Shown piece by piece: positions 36,290 through 46,454 of a stretch of DNA of 64,000 nucleotides (the first letter of the stretch is position 1; every line of letters starts with the position of its first letter). Position numbers and translations under genes: made by a program. Below the pieces are notes generated by a model that did no database searches, was not told where the DNA came from, and saw only the letters and a list, made by a program, of their open reading frames with translations. Source of the stretch: Nyssa sinensis (Eukaryota > Streptophyta > Magnoliopsida > Cornales > Nyssaceae); assembly GCA_008638375.1 (NCBI GenBank), contig CM018032.1, positions 38,689,355 to 38,753,354 of the forward strand, written 5' to 3'.

Positions 36290-38579
36290 ATGGCTCCCAA
36301 CTTGCGACCCAGGAACAACACCCAAAACCCTCATCCTCAACCAACTGCCGGACGAGGAAGAGGGCGAGTGAATAACCCTGTACAGGAAGAACTAATCGAA
36401 ACTAGGCGGCAGAACCAGTTACTACGGGAACAGCTTTTGACCATGACCAGGACCCTGGCAATGTTCACCCAGAATCATGAAACCAATCCTCAAAATCCAC
36501 CCGTTGTCACAAACACTCAACAGCAGCAGCCTCCTGCGGCTGCCGGTATTCGTGTAGACCCCCAGCCATCGACGACAGCCGGTCGAGGGATTCCCGCCTT
36601 TGTCCCGGAGGTCCATTATCGAAGTACTACCCGACCCCCCATCCCTGGGGCCTCGGGAGTAAACTACGTTCCACAAGGATCTCCTCCTCGAGTGGTTCCT
36701 GTACCACCAGTACCAGAGAATCAGAACGACCCCCCCAGTAGCGGGCCAAGATCAGCCTACCCATATAGGCCCTGAGGCCGTGAGACCTGCCTCGCAGCAA
36801 CCCGTTTTACCAAGGGGGTCAGTAAGAGCCGAAGAAGTTGCTGAATCAATAGACCGTACTGCCATCATAAGGGGTGCCCAGTATCCAGAGCAGGACGAGC
36901 TGGCCAGATTGCTCGGGAGGTCGGCCACCCCGTTCACCAATGCTATCATGGCCGAGGAAAGACCCAAGAAATTTATCGTCCCTAAATTCACCCCTTATGA
37001 TGGGACTGGGGATCCGGGGGACCACCTCTCCCACTACCAGCACACCATGGCTTTGCACGGCACTTCTGATGCTTTCTTATGCAGAACGTTCGTGACCAGC
37101 CTCAATGGTACCGCCCTAAAGTGGTTCCACCACCTCCCGCCGAACTCAGTATCTGGCTTTTATGAGCTCGGCAGGAGGTTCTTGGACAGATTCATGACTA
37201 GCAGGAGGCTAAGAAAGGGTCCGGAATTCCTTCTGAACATAAAGCAAACAAGGGAAGAATCGCTCAGGGGGTATATAGCACGTTTCAACACCGAGCTCAC
37301 CGAGGTAACAGACTGCAGCCCCAGTTTCCTAGTGGCTGCTCTAGCCGCTGGACTTGCTCAAGGAGGGTTTAGAGACTCCCTGACCAAAAATCCCCCTGCG
37401 GACATGGCGGCACTCATGGACCGTGCAAGGAAGTACATCAACCTGGAGGAGGCCAGGGACACCTCTAGAAAGGTCAAAGAGCAAGCTCAGAAAGACGATC
37501 ACAAGAAAGATAGTCAAAAGAAGGACACCAGCTCGGCCAGGAAGAGAGTCAGGAGCCCAGAAAAAAGGGGGGCCCCCAGAACCTCCTTCAATTCTGGGTT
37601 AAAGGAATTCAACCACTTTACTCCTCTAAACGCCTCTCCGTACAACATATTGAAGCAAGTAAAATCTCGAGAAAATCTGAGATGGCCGGAGCCTTTGAAA
37701 GGAGACCCCAGCTATCGAGATCAGACCAAATATTGTGATTTTCACAAGGACCGAGGGCACACAACCAATACCTGCAAAGCTCTCAAGCATGAGATTGAGC
37801 AGCTAATAAGGAGAGGAAGGTTGCAGGAGTTCGTCAAGCGGGACGGAGGACAGAACCCCCGTGACGAACGACCCCAGCAGAGAAAAACCGACCAGAGGCA
37901 AGAACAGAAAGAAGGCAGGAACGAACCCCCACGACAGAACAATCAGGTGATCTATGTTCTACATGCAGATTCCCCTGCAACAGGCACCTCTAACAGGTCA
38001 AGGAAACGATATGCTCAGGAGGCCAGGTCTGCTCCCAATGTCATGCAGGTCGCTAACTTGGAGAAAAGGTTAAAGCCCTTGCCGGAAATCCAATTTACGG
38101 ATCAAGACCTTATGGGAGTTCATTGTCCTCACAGCGATGCCCTGGTTATCTCCCTTAAGATCGTCAACTTCAATATCCGGAGAGTTCTCGTCGACACTGG
38201 GTGTTCGACCAATGTACTGTTCTACGACCCTTTCAAGCATATGAAGCTCGACCCCAATGACATTAAGCCCACGGGCATAATCATGACGGGCTTCGATGGA
38301 AACACTAACACTCCACTAGGAAGGGTCGATCTGGCCACCACTGCGGGTGAAGGGGACGGACAGAAGACCACGATAGCCGAGTACATGGTCATAAAAGCCA
38401 AATCTCCCTACAACGTCATAATTGGGAGGCCCTGGCTACATGAGATGGGAGCTGTCACCTCAACTCTCCACCAATGCTTAAAATACGTTCACAATCAGAC
38501 AGTCTACTCCATCAGAGGATGCCAACCGACCTCCCGAGAGTGCCATGCCCTCGCACTCAAAGCTAAGGCCCCCAAATAG
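36290..38579 (+). CDS. gag-protease of the Tat element, one-base frameshift
   Basis: The first frame opens at ATG 36290 (MAPNLRPRNN) and reads a Pro/Gln-rich N-terminus to a TGA at 36773. From about 36729 the capsid is in another frame, which runs on without a stop to 38576. The switch coincides with seven consecutive C at 36730-36736, so one extra or missing base explains it. The second part holds a Retrotrans_gag capsid (FTPYDGTGDPGDHLSHYQ; KWFHHLPPNSVSGFYELG), a Lys-rich linker and a C-x2-H...C knuckle-like motif (YCDFHKDRGHTTNTC). An aspartic protease with VDTGCS at about 38190-38206 follows. The product would form the particle and process itself. The TAG ending it lies in a leaky context. 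A sequencing error in the C-run is possible. Confidence 0.92.
36730..36736 (+). other. Homopolymer (C7) at the gag frameshift
   Basis: Seven consecutive C mark the point where the upstream gag frame must change by one base to reach the capsid frame. This is either a real inactivating indel or a base-calling error. Confidence 0.75.
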
Positions 38580-38585
38580 CAATTA
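38577..38585 (+). promoter_or_regulatory. Leaky stop: UAG-CAA-UUA between gag-pro and pol
   Basis: Protease and pol are in the same frame, separated only by TAG at 38577-38579. The next six bases are CAATTA, which fits the CARYYA readthrough consensus and equals the context of the tobamovirus replicase stop. Leaky suppression here would yield Gag-Pro-Pol at low ratio, as retroelements need. Function is inferred; the motif is seen directly. Confidence 0.8.
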
Positions 38586-41500
38586 CTGCACGCCCGTGTG
38601 TGCAAGGATGCAATCTACCCTTGCTGTCACAAGGCAGAAGACTGTCCCTCCAAAATTGAAGAACCATTGAGCCCCAGAGGAAGGGATAGCAGAGCCAAGC
38701 CGATAGGGGAGCCTATTAAAGTCCTGGTCAGCTCAGAGGATCAAGGACGTTACCTGCAGATAGGTCCCGACCTGACACATGCCGAGCAGGATGAGCTGGT
38801 CAAGTTTTTGAAAAAAAACCTCTCCGCATTCGCCTGGGAGACAAGCGACATGGAAGGGATAGATCCCGACCTGATTACGCACAGACTAATGGTGGATCCA
38901 GATCATCCACCAGTGAGACAAAAGAGAAGGCCTCTCGCTCCAGAACGGCATCAGGTCATCAACGACGAAGTTCAAAGGTTGCTCAACGCCAACATGATAC
39001 GAGAGGTATTTTATCCTAATTGGTTGGCCAACACTGTTCTGGTCAAGAAGAAGAACGGTAAGTGGAGAGTCTGTGTTGACTACACAGATCTCAACAAAGC
39101 ATGCCCGAAGGATAGCTTCCCTCTTCCACGAATAGATCAGTTAGTCGATGCAACTGCAGGGCACGAGCTCATGAGCTTCATGGATGCTTATTCTGGGTAC
39201 AATCAAATACAGATGCATCCTCCCGATCAAGAGAAGACTTCATTCATCACCGAACGAGGTCTCTATTGCTACAGAGTGATGCCGTTCGGACTAAAGAATG
39301 CTGGAGCTACCTACCAACGTCTTGTTAATAGGATGTTCAGCTCCTTGATCGGCAGCACTATGGAAGTTTATATCGACGATATGCTGGTCAAGAGCCTAAG
39401 GAAGAGCAGTCATCTCCAACACCTAGCGCAAACCTTCGATATTCTCAGACAATATAAAATGAAGCTCAATCCCTCAAAGTGCACCTTTGGTGTAACAAAA
39501 GGGAAGTTCCTTGGGTACATAGTCTCTCAAAGAGGTATAGAAGCAGACCCGACTCAGATCGGGGCTCTGATCGGACTGAAATCCCCAAAGGCCCGGAAGG
39601 ACATTCAAGCTCTGAACGGCCGGATAGCAGCTCTCAGCAGATTCATCTCCAAATCCACGGATCGGTGTCTACCCTTCTTCAAGGCTCTGAAAGGTAACAA
39701 ATCTTTGCAATGGACTGACGAGTGTGAAAAATCCTTTCAGGAACTCAAAAGATACTTGGCTTCGCCCGAGATCTTATCAAAACCGATCCAAGGAGAAAGG
39801 CTGCTTCTCTATCTCGCAGTCTCTGAGAACGCTGTCAGTTCGGTACTGGTCAGGCAAGACAGGAGCGTGCAGAGGCCCATCTTCTATGTCAGCAAGGCAT
39901 TACTAGACACAGAAAAGAGGTACCCCGAAATTGAGAAGCTAGCCCTTGCTCTCATAGTATCTGCACGGAAGCTGAGACCTTACTTCCAAGCACATCCCAT
40001 AGAAATTCCGACTGCCTACCCACTGAAAACAGTCCTAAGAAAACCAGAAGTATCAGGACGGTTGGTCAAGTGGTCAGTGGAACTGGGGGAGTTCGATTTG
40101 TCCTACATTCCACGAGTCTCAATTAAAGGGCAAGCCTTGGCAGACTTCGTCGCAGAATTCACTCCCGCACTACTAGGCAAAGCTCAAGTCTCAGACGATG
40201 TGGGGACTTGGAAGTTGTATGCTGATGGATCATCCACTGACCGAGGTGCCGGAGCAGGGCTAGTACTACACTCTCCTGATGGACTTACAACCGAAAGGGC
40301 AATTAGCTTGGGGTTCAGAGCCTCCAACAACGAAGCGGAATATGAGGCCCTTATCTTAGGAATGAAGCTAGCTCAGGAGTGCGAGGTACAGAACCTCGAG
40401 GTATTTTCTGACTCCCAACTGGTGGTTAGCCAGGTTCAAGGAGAATATGCCATCAAGGATGAAAGAATGCTCCGATATTCGGAACTAGTCAACTTGCTAA
40501 AACATTCCTTCCGAGCATTCTCAATCCAAAAAATAGAAAGAGGACAGAACAGCCGAGCCGATGCCTTAGCGAACATGGCATCTCACATGAAAACGGGGGT
40601 GGAGTCAACGATAAAGTTCTCTCACCAGCCAAGGCCTAGCACCGAGGAGATCCAGGTCGCCCAAGTCACAGAACAGCCTCAGAACTGGATGACTCCTATA
40701 CTCCAGTACCTGGAAGAGGGACTCCTCCCAGAAGACAGAAATAAGGCAAAAAGAATCCGCATCAGAGCAGCTCGGTATCTTGTCCTTAACGGAAAGCTCT
40801 ACCGAAGGTCTTACACTCAGCCATTGTTAAAATGCCTAGCACCTGAAGAGTCTCAATATGTCTTGGCAGAAATCCATGAAGGAATCTGTGGAAATCACAA
40901 CGGGGGGAGAACCATAGCCCACCGAGCTCTAACCCAAGGCTACTACTGGCCTGGAATGCTGAAGGAAGCAAAGGAATATACTCGAAAGTGTGACAAATGC
41001 CAGAGGTTCGCCCCTTATCAGCATCAGCCGCAACATGAGCTCATCCTCATTACTAGCCCATGGCCCTTTGCGCAGTGGGGAATGGACATCATAGGACCAT
41101 TGCCTAAAGCCAAACCGAACAGGAGATACCTATTGGTGGCTGTTGACTACTTCTCAAAATGGGCCGAAGCAGAACCACTGACTCGCATCACTGAAAAAGA
41201 GATAAAGAGTTTCACTTGGAAAAATATAGTCTGCAGGTTCGGCATACCTCATGTGATCATCTCAGATAATGGCACACAGTTCACTGGGAAAATATTCAAG
41301 AAATTCTGCCAGGACCTAAACATCAAACAGCACTTTTCCTCCCCTGGTCATCCGCAGGCAAACGGGCAGGCCGAGGTCACCAACCGAACTATCCTAGACG
41401 CTCTCAAGAAAAGATTAGAGGAAGCTAAAGGGGGATGGGTCGAGGAACTCCCTGGGGCACTCTGGGCCTACCGGACAACCAGGAGAACTCCAACATCGGA

Positions 41501-41921
41501 AACTCCCTTCTCCCTAGCCTACGGAACTGAGGCAGTAATCCCTGTTGAGGTCGGCATGCCGACCTTAAGGGCTGAGGCTTTCAACGAAGAGACCAATGAC
41601 CAACAACTAGCAGAAAATTTGGATTTGCTCGAAGAAAGAAGAGAGCAGGCCGTAATCAGAATGGAAGCATATCAGCGCAGGATGGTTAACCGCTCAAAAA
41701 TTGGCCTCAAACCTACCAATTTCCAAGTTGGGGACCTCGTCCTAAGAAGGGTTTTCCAGAACACCAAGGACCCCACCATGGGGAAGTTATCACCGAACTG
41801 GGAAGGCCCCTACAGAATTATCAAAACAGTTAGACCGACCACTTATTGGTTGGAAAGCATGAATGGGAAACCTGTTCCCAGGCCTTGGAACATGGAACAT
41901 TTGCGAAAATATTATCAATAA
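38580..41921 (+). CDS. pol of the Tat element: RT, RNase H, archaeal-type RNase H, integrase
   Basis: An uninterrupted frame from the codon after the leaky UAG to TAA at 41919; from 38598 it is 1107 residues. RT: VLVKKKNGKWRVCVDYTDLN, FMDAYSGYNQI, MPFGLKNAGATYQR, catalytic YIDD at 39369-39380. The gypsy RNase H follows (FYVSKALLDTEKRYPEIEKL). A second RNase H starts WKLYADGSSTDRGAGAG at about 40207, the dual arrangement typical of Tat elements. Integrase has an HHCC finger (HEGICGNHNGG...CDKCQRF) and a DD35E core with D at 41085, D at 41265 and E at 41373. All catalytic residues are present. There is no initiator ATG near its start, so expression should depend on readthrough. Confidence 0.97.
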   Translation, partial: QLLHARVCKDAIYPCCHKAEDCPSKIEEPLSPRGRDSRAKPIGEPIKVLVSSEDQGRYLQIGPDLTHAEQDELVKFLKKNLSAFAWETSDMEGIDPDLITHRLMVDPDHPPVRQKRRPLAPERHQVINDEVQRLLNANMIREVFYPNWLANTVLVKKKNGKWRVCVDYTDLNKACPKDSFPLPRIDQLVDATAGHELMSFMDAYSGYNQIQMHPPDQEKTSFITERGLYCYRVMPFGLKNAGATYQRLVNRMFSSLIGSTMEVYIDDMLVKSLRKSSHLQHLAQTFDILRQYKMKLNPSKCTFGVTKGKFLGYIVSQRGIEADPTQIGALIGLKSPKARKDIQALNGRIAALSRFISKSTDRCLPFFKALKGNKSLQWTDECEKSFQELKRYLASPEILSKPIQGERLLLYLAVSENAVSSVLVRQDRSVQRPIFYVSKALLDTEKRYPEIEKLALALIVSARKLRPYFQAHPIEIPTAYPLKTVLRKPEVSGRLVKWSVELGEFDLSYIPRVSIKGQALADFVAEFTPALLGKAQVSDDVGTWKLYADGSSTDRGAGAGLVLHSPDGLTTERAISLGFRASNNEAEYEALILGMKLAQECEVQNLEVFSDSQLVVSQVQGEYAIKDERMLRYSELVNLLKHSFRAFSIQKIERGQNSRADALANMASHMKTGVESTIKFSHQPRPSTEEIQVAQVTEQPQNWMTPILQYLEEGLLPEDRNKAKRIRIRAARYLVLNGKLYRRSYTQPLLKCLAPEESQYVLAEIHEGICGNHNGGRTIAHRALTQGYYWPGMLKEAKEYTRKCDKCQRFAPYQHQPQHELILITSPWPFAQWGMDIIGPLPKAKPNRRYLLVAVDYFSKWAEAEPLTRITEKEIKSFTWKNIVCRFGIPHVIISDNGTQFTGKIFKKFCQDLNIKQHFSSPGHPQANGQAEVTNRTILDALKKRLEEAKGGWVEELPGALWAYRTTRRTPTSETPFSLAYGTEAVIPVEVGMPTLRAEAFNEETNDQQLAENLDLLEERREQAVIRMEAYQRRMVNRSKIGLKPTNFQVGDLVLRRVFQNTKDPTMGKLSPNWEGPYRIIKTVRPTTYWLESMNGKPVPRPWNMEHLRKYYQ

Positions 41922-41959
41922 AGTACTTTCTTTTTATTTCAACATCTTTCGTGAAACAT

Positions 41960-42750
41960 CTCAATGCACAGACTCAGGTCTGGTCCATCTTAAATGCACA
42001 GACTATAAGTCTGGTCCATCTCAATTTACAGACCTCTCAGGTCTGGTCCATCTTAATGCACAGGCTCAGGTCTGGTCCATCTCAATGTACAGACTCAGGT
42101 CTGGTCCATCTTAAAATGCACAGACTATAAGTCTGGTCCATCTCAATTTACAGACCTCTCAGGTCTGGTCCATCTTAATGCACAGGCTCAGGTCTGGTCC
42201 ATCTCAATGTACAGACTTCAGGTCTGGTCCATCTTAAATGCACAGACTATAAGTCTGGTCCATCTCAATTTACAGACCTCTCAGGTCTGGTCCATCCTAA
42301 ATGCACAGACTATAAGTCTGGTCCATCTCAATGTACAGACCTCTCAGGTCTGGTCCATCTTAATGCACAGGCTCAAGTCTGGTCCATCTCAATGTACAGA
42401 CCTCTCAGGTCTGGTCCATCTTAATGCACAGGCTCAGGTCTGGTCCATCTCAATGCACAGACTTCAGGTCTGGTCCATCTTAAATGCACAGACTATAAGT
42501 CTGGTCCATCTCAATGTACAGACCTCTCAGGTCTGGTCCATCTTAATGCACAGGCTCAGGTCTGGTCCATCTCAAATGCACAGACTATAAGTCCGGTCCA
42601 TCTCAATGTACAGACTACAGGTCTGGTCCATCTCAAATGCACAGACTTCAGGTCTGGTCCATCTTAATGTACAGACTTCAGGTCTGGTACGTTTCAATGC
42701 ACAGACCTCAGGTCTGTTCCATCTTAATAAACAAAATCCCTAAGTCTGAT
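41960..42750 (+). repeat. Palindromic tandem array, about 25 units of roughly 30 bp, downstream of pol
   Basis: Units of 29-32 bp share (A/T)CAGAC..GTCTGGTCCATCT. Variants alternate (CAGACtataaGTCTG, CAGACctctcagGTCTG, CAGGCtcagGTCTG, CAGACttcagGTCTG) in a higher-order period of about four units. Each CAGAC/GTCTG pair can form a hairpin. ORFs across the array are by-products of the repeat. Tat-lineage elements are known to grow satellite-like arrays in this 3' region. Confidence 0.93.
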
Positions 42751-42759
42751 CCATCTTGA

Positions 42760-43346
42760 TATATGAGGATGATGTTTTATTGCAAGAACACGAAACTATG
42801 TGCCAGCAGTTATAAACAGACGAGGATAACTCTAAGTGCTCAGTCACACTGACCATCAAAAAATCCTTACAAATACAAGTCGCTCAGTTCGGCAATCAAG
42901 CTCAGGTTCCTGCTCTAAAAGATCAGAGTAACTGTCTTGTACCAGTTTCTACGATTGTTAATCAGTGATCAGATTGATTGATTATTATTCAAGTCATCTT
43001 TCTTAAAGAAAATCCATGATTCAAAAAACCCCTCCAATACCAAGAGTTCGGCACAAGTTGGTTATTACTACACATTACTTCAGGATTGCCATAAGTTAGT
43101 TCTGGAGACAACCCATGGTCGGTAAAAACAATACTCTGGATTCCGAGCAGGTTTACTTGTGTCATAATACAAGCCTCAAAGGCCGAAGTCCGTTCATACA
43201 CAACAAAACATTGATACATTTTTAGAACGGAACTCAAAGATTGCCAACAATCAAAGAAAGATAGAGACAAAAACTGAAGAGAAGATATTTTCATTAATAT
43301 TTGAGCTCGGTTACAAAAAGATAAAACAGGACTACAAAAGTTTTCC
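42760..43346. other. Convergent 3' region between pol array and antisense gene
   Basis: Non-coding sequence of the Tat element between the tandem array and the antisense stop at 43347. It should hold the 3' end of the antisense transcript. I see no clear AATAAA signal that I would commit to. Confidence 0.5.
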
Positions 43347-45333
43347 CTAAACTAAGGGGCTTGCAGATCCGTCGTCCTGATCACCATCCTCGTCCTCGTC
43401 ATCGTCGTCAATCCCAGACAGGTCAATATCCGGGTACTTGGCAAGAAGCTTGGACTTGAAGTTGTCATAACCGAGCTGAGCAATAGTATCACCCATCTTC
43501 TCAAGCTCGGTCTTCAACCTGGCCTCGGTCTCAACCTTGGCCTCATCAACCTTCTGAACAAGTGAAGACTGAAGAGCACTGTTCTCCTCCTTCAGTTTGG
43601 CCAAGTCCTGAAGAAGGGAGTCTCGTTCAGATCGCAAAGAATCCCTCTCGAGTTTTATAGAATCCCTTTCGGATTCCATAATTGAGAAGCAATTCCTCGC
43701 CTCCTTCAGCTCGTCCTCGGCTGTGGTGGCTTGAGATTGAGCCGTACCGAGCTGAAGCCGGACTTCATCCAGCTCCTCCTCCAACCTCTCCACGGCCTGG
43801 AGATCCACCGTGGCCTCCATTAAAGCAGCCAAGCTATGGAGGGTCTGCAAAAATAAGAAGACATATCAGTAAAAAGGAAAAGGAAGAAGAACACAAAAGC
43901 AGAGAGGTCGGTCGTTACCTTCAGATGGGCCCTCATGGCACCGGCCACAGTCTTCTCAGTACCCTTCCTGGTGCTGCAGGAAGGGATGTCAGTACAAGGG
44001 GCCTCAGCCCAGAAATCGTCGATGGCCTGATGGACGGCCTTGTATCCATCAGGCATTTCAGTACCCATCTTCGCCTTACCCCTCTGTTGAGATTTTTGGG
44101 CCGAAGAGGGGACAGGCCGAAGAACCGCCGTACCCCTCCGAGGGGCAGAAGAGGGTTCCCCGATCACCACCCCCTTTTGAGGGGCAGAGGAGGGCTCCCT
44201 GATCATAACTCCCTTCAGAGGAGGTCGGGAAGAGGGAGAAGCAGAGGAGACCGCCCCCTTCTTGGGAGGCACAGATGGGGAAGGGTCGGCCGTCCTCGTC
44301 TTCTTCGAAGAAGACGCAGTGGGAGGAGGCTGGCTAGCCACCCTCTTCTTCTTTGACGACCCCCATTTGCCAGCAAAAGATTTGAGGACGTCGTCAACAA
44401 CACCCTTATCCTTGGGAGGCATTGTAGGGCCTGAATGAAGAATGGCTCGGTAATCCCTGTTTGGAGTCCGGAGGAGTCTCTTGTATTGGTCTTTCAAAAC
44501 AGGGGTAAATTGCGGCCTCTTCTTGACGCTCTTGGCTACACAAAAAAGTTTTGAACAAAGGTTAGTCAGATACACAAAGGACAGGCACAAAGCAAAATTA
44601 CAGAAGAAAAGGGTATCTCACCCATAAACCCCGTGCTCCGGGGGAACGTGGAGAACTGGTCCTCAGGGTCGGTCACCTCCCATTTTCCACCAACAAAAAA
44701 GAACCGATCCTTCCAAAATTTGTTGGAGGACGGCACGAAGGTCAAAGGCCGGAAGCCCTTGTCAAACGACATGTAGTAGAGGCCCTCCGCCTTCCTATAC
44801 TTAAGATCCATTTTACTACGGATCAAGTCTAAAGAGACCTCAACACCGTTCAGGCGACCTAAGGCCATAAACCCTAACAGATGCCTCCAACTGTTCAGAA
44901 GCAGATCGGCCGGGCAGAGATTGAACCAACAGAAAAAATCCCTAAGCAGTCTAGGGAAAGGAAGGCGTAACCCCATCTCAAACCAAGCGGTGTAAACACA
45001 AATTTCCCCATCCTGAACTTCCCAAGGGTAGTCGAAGTCATCAGGAGCCCTAAGGGTGACATTTGGAGGAATCTCATACTTCTCCCTAATAACCTCCAAC
45101 CAAGAGGATGTTACAGCACTCTCTACCTGAGAAGACCGACCCGAGACTTCACCCTCTCTATCCCTAGACTCCGAGAAGGCATCAACTATTCTAACTGAGG
45201 GACTAGAGTGAGTCTCCTCCGATTCAGTCCCCGAGGAAGTGCTACCCCTAATTAGGGTTTGTGACAAGGAAGGAGCTTCCGGGAGGCTCCCCGACCCATT
45301 ACCAACATCAGAAGATGCCGAAGAAGTCGACAT
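43347..45333 (-). CDS. Antisense three-exon gene of the Tat element (PF04195-like N-terminus, C-terminal coiled coil)
   Basis: Minus-strand exons: 45333-44622, 44535-43919 and 43844-43347. Introns are 86 and 74 bp. Donors are GTGAGA and GTAACG, acceptors TGTGTAG and TTTGCAG. Lengths 712, 617 and 498 nt keep one frame for 608 codons plus TAG. Exon 1 has a Ser/Glu-rich start, then KYEIPPNVTLRAPDDFDYPW and a helical block (YTAWFEMGLRLPFPRLLRDF), as in the 'putative gypsy type transposon' family. Exon 2 is Lys/Ser/Pro-rich with nuclear-signal-like KKKR clusters and repeated SSAP-type blocks. Exon 3 is a long Glu/Lys/Leu heptad coiled coil ending in an Asp/Glu tail. Function is unknown; comparable antisense ORFs are reported in Tat elements. 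The splice model is mine and not confirmed by RNA. Confidence 0.85.
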
Positions 45334-45530
45334 TCCAAAATAACCAAAAGGAGAAGAAGAGAAAGTGAAAAGATGAACGAAAACACTAAAACCGAACCTG
45401 AATCAAAGTAAGGGACTTCGGATGGATGGGATTCTTCACAAGGTAGCTTGCTGGTTCGACAATGGCGGATGTATATCTCGCTTTGCAAAATAGAAGATGG
45501 TAAAAAGAGTCGTACAAGGCTCTTTCCCCC

Positions 45531-45539
45531 TTTTATATA
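45531..45539 (-). promoter_or_regulatory. TATA box of the antisense gene
   Basis: The minus strand reads GTATATAAAAGGGGG at about 45540-45526, about 200 bp upstream of the antisense ATG. That leaves room for a 5' leader of roughly 170 nt. It lies inside the element, outside the LTR. Confidence 0.65.
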
Positions 45540-45726
45540 CATTCGGAGAATAATGGCTACCCAGGCGAACCGCCACAACAGTATCGCAACAATAATGATT
45601 TGAGAAACCCAAAAACCGGCTGCGCAATAAATGATGTACCAACGGACGTCTAGGAAAACGAGAAGACAGAACGCGTGACTTTTCGGGCACTCTTAAAACC
45701 TTAGTTATCCCCCGAGCTCCAACTAA

Positions 45727-45741
45727 GGCTTGGGGGGGGAG
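45727..45741 (+). other. Polypurine tract of the Tat element
   Basis: GGCTTGGGGGGGGAG lies four bases before the 3' LTR, the expected site for plus-strand priming. Confidence 0.85.
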
Positions 45742-45745
45742 TAAC

Positions 45746-46449
45746 TGATATACCACTATGTGACACACCAACCACTGCATGACACGTGTAACTGCAAGAT
45801 CGGTTCATGACCCATAATAGAGCTCAGGCTCAGCCATATAACTTGTGTTCGGTCGCCCAGCTCGGGCTCGGCCACATAACTTGTGCTCGGTCGCTTAGTT
45901 CATGTTCGGCCTTATAATCTATGCTCGGCCATTTAGTACATGCTCGGTCATACATCTCATCCTCGGTCATTCAAGGGCATAACCTACATGGGCCGAGCTC
46001 ATAGTATCAAAGCAAGACAGTTCTCCCATAAAGACTAACTTGTATAGATGCAAGCTTGCAATGCAACACATCAATGATCAGACCTAATCATCGCTTCAGT
46101 AAGCACTAAGCAGGAAATAAAGAAGCTATCTCCAACAAGGGAACTGCCACACTAAGTTACCATATTCAACAAGGTAACTGATATCTCCAGAGATCCAATC
46201 CCTATATTCATGGCTCCAAATCCTAATCAACTTAGGAGAGATATTGCCTATAAATTCAACCCTAAAGGTACGCTTTATTTTCATGCTCATTACTTTGGCT
46301 TTCATTACGAGTCTTTCAATTCAATTTATTGACTTAAGCATCGGAGCGGCTACCGCCGGAGCCAACCCGGTGGTCCTCTGATCTTCTGTTTCGAGTGTTT
46401 CGCAGGGAGCCGAGCTTGGATCTCACGTGGGCCAAAAAGTGCAGCATCA
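45746..46449 (+). repeat. 3' LTR of the Tat element
   Basis: 704 bp. By eye it differs from the 5' LTR at four positions (one G/A, two G/T, one C/T). Followed by TSD ATATC. Confidence 0.97.
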
Positions 46450-46454
46450 ATATC

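Larger units (their letters stand above)
35507..46449 (+). mobile_element. Young Ty3/gypsy retrotransposon of the Tat lineage, TSD ATATC
   Basis: 10,943 bp with 704 bp LTRs that differ at four positions by hand count. It is flanked by ATATC (35502-35506, 46450-46454). The order is LTR, primer site TGGCGCC..., gag-protease, a single UAG, pol (RT, RNase H, a second RNase H, integrase), a palindromic tandem array, an antisense spliced gene, a poly-G-rich polypurine tract and the LTR. Two RNase H modules and an extra antisense ORF between pol and the 3' LTR are known traits of the Tat group (Ogre/Retand relatives). The only clear lesion is a one-base frameshift in a run of seven C within gag. Confidence 0.97.

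Noticed and set aside
41846..42590. Plus-strand ORFs of 94, 83 and 127 codons after pol
   Set aside because: They are translations of the 30 bp tandem array (repeated GLVH/SGPS and similar) and have no independent coding signal.
43682..44356. 224-codon plus-strand ORF opposite the antisense gene
   Set aside because: Shadow frame of the Pro/Ser/Lys-rich exon 2. The minus-strand frame has domain similarity and phased splice sites.
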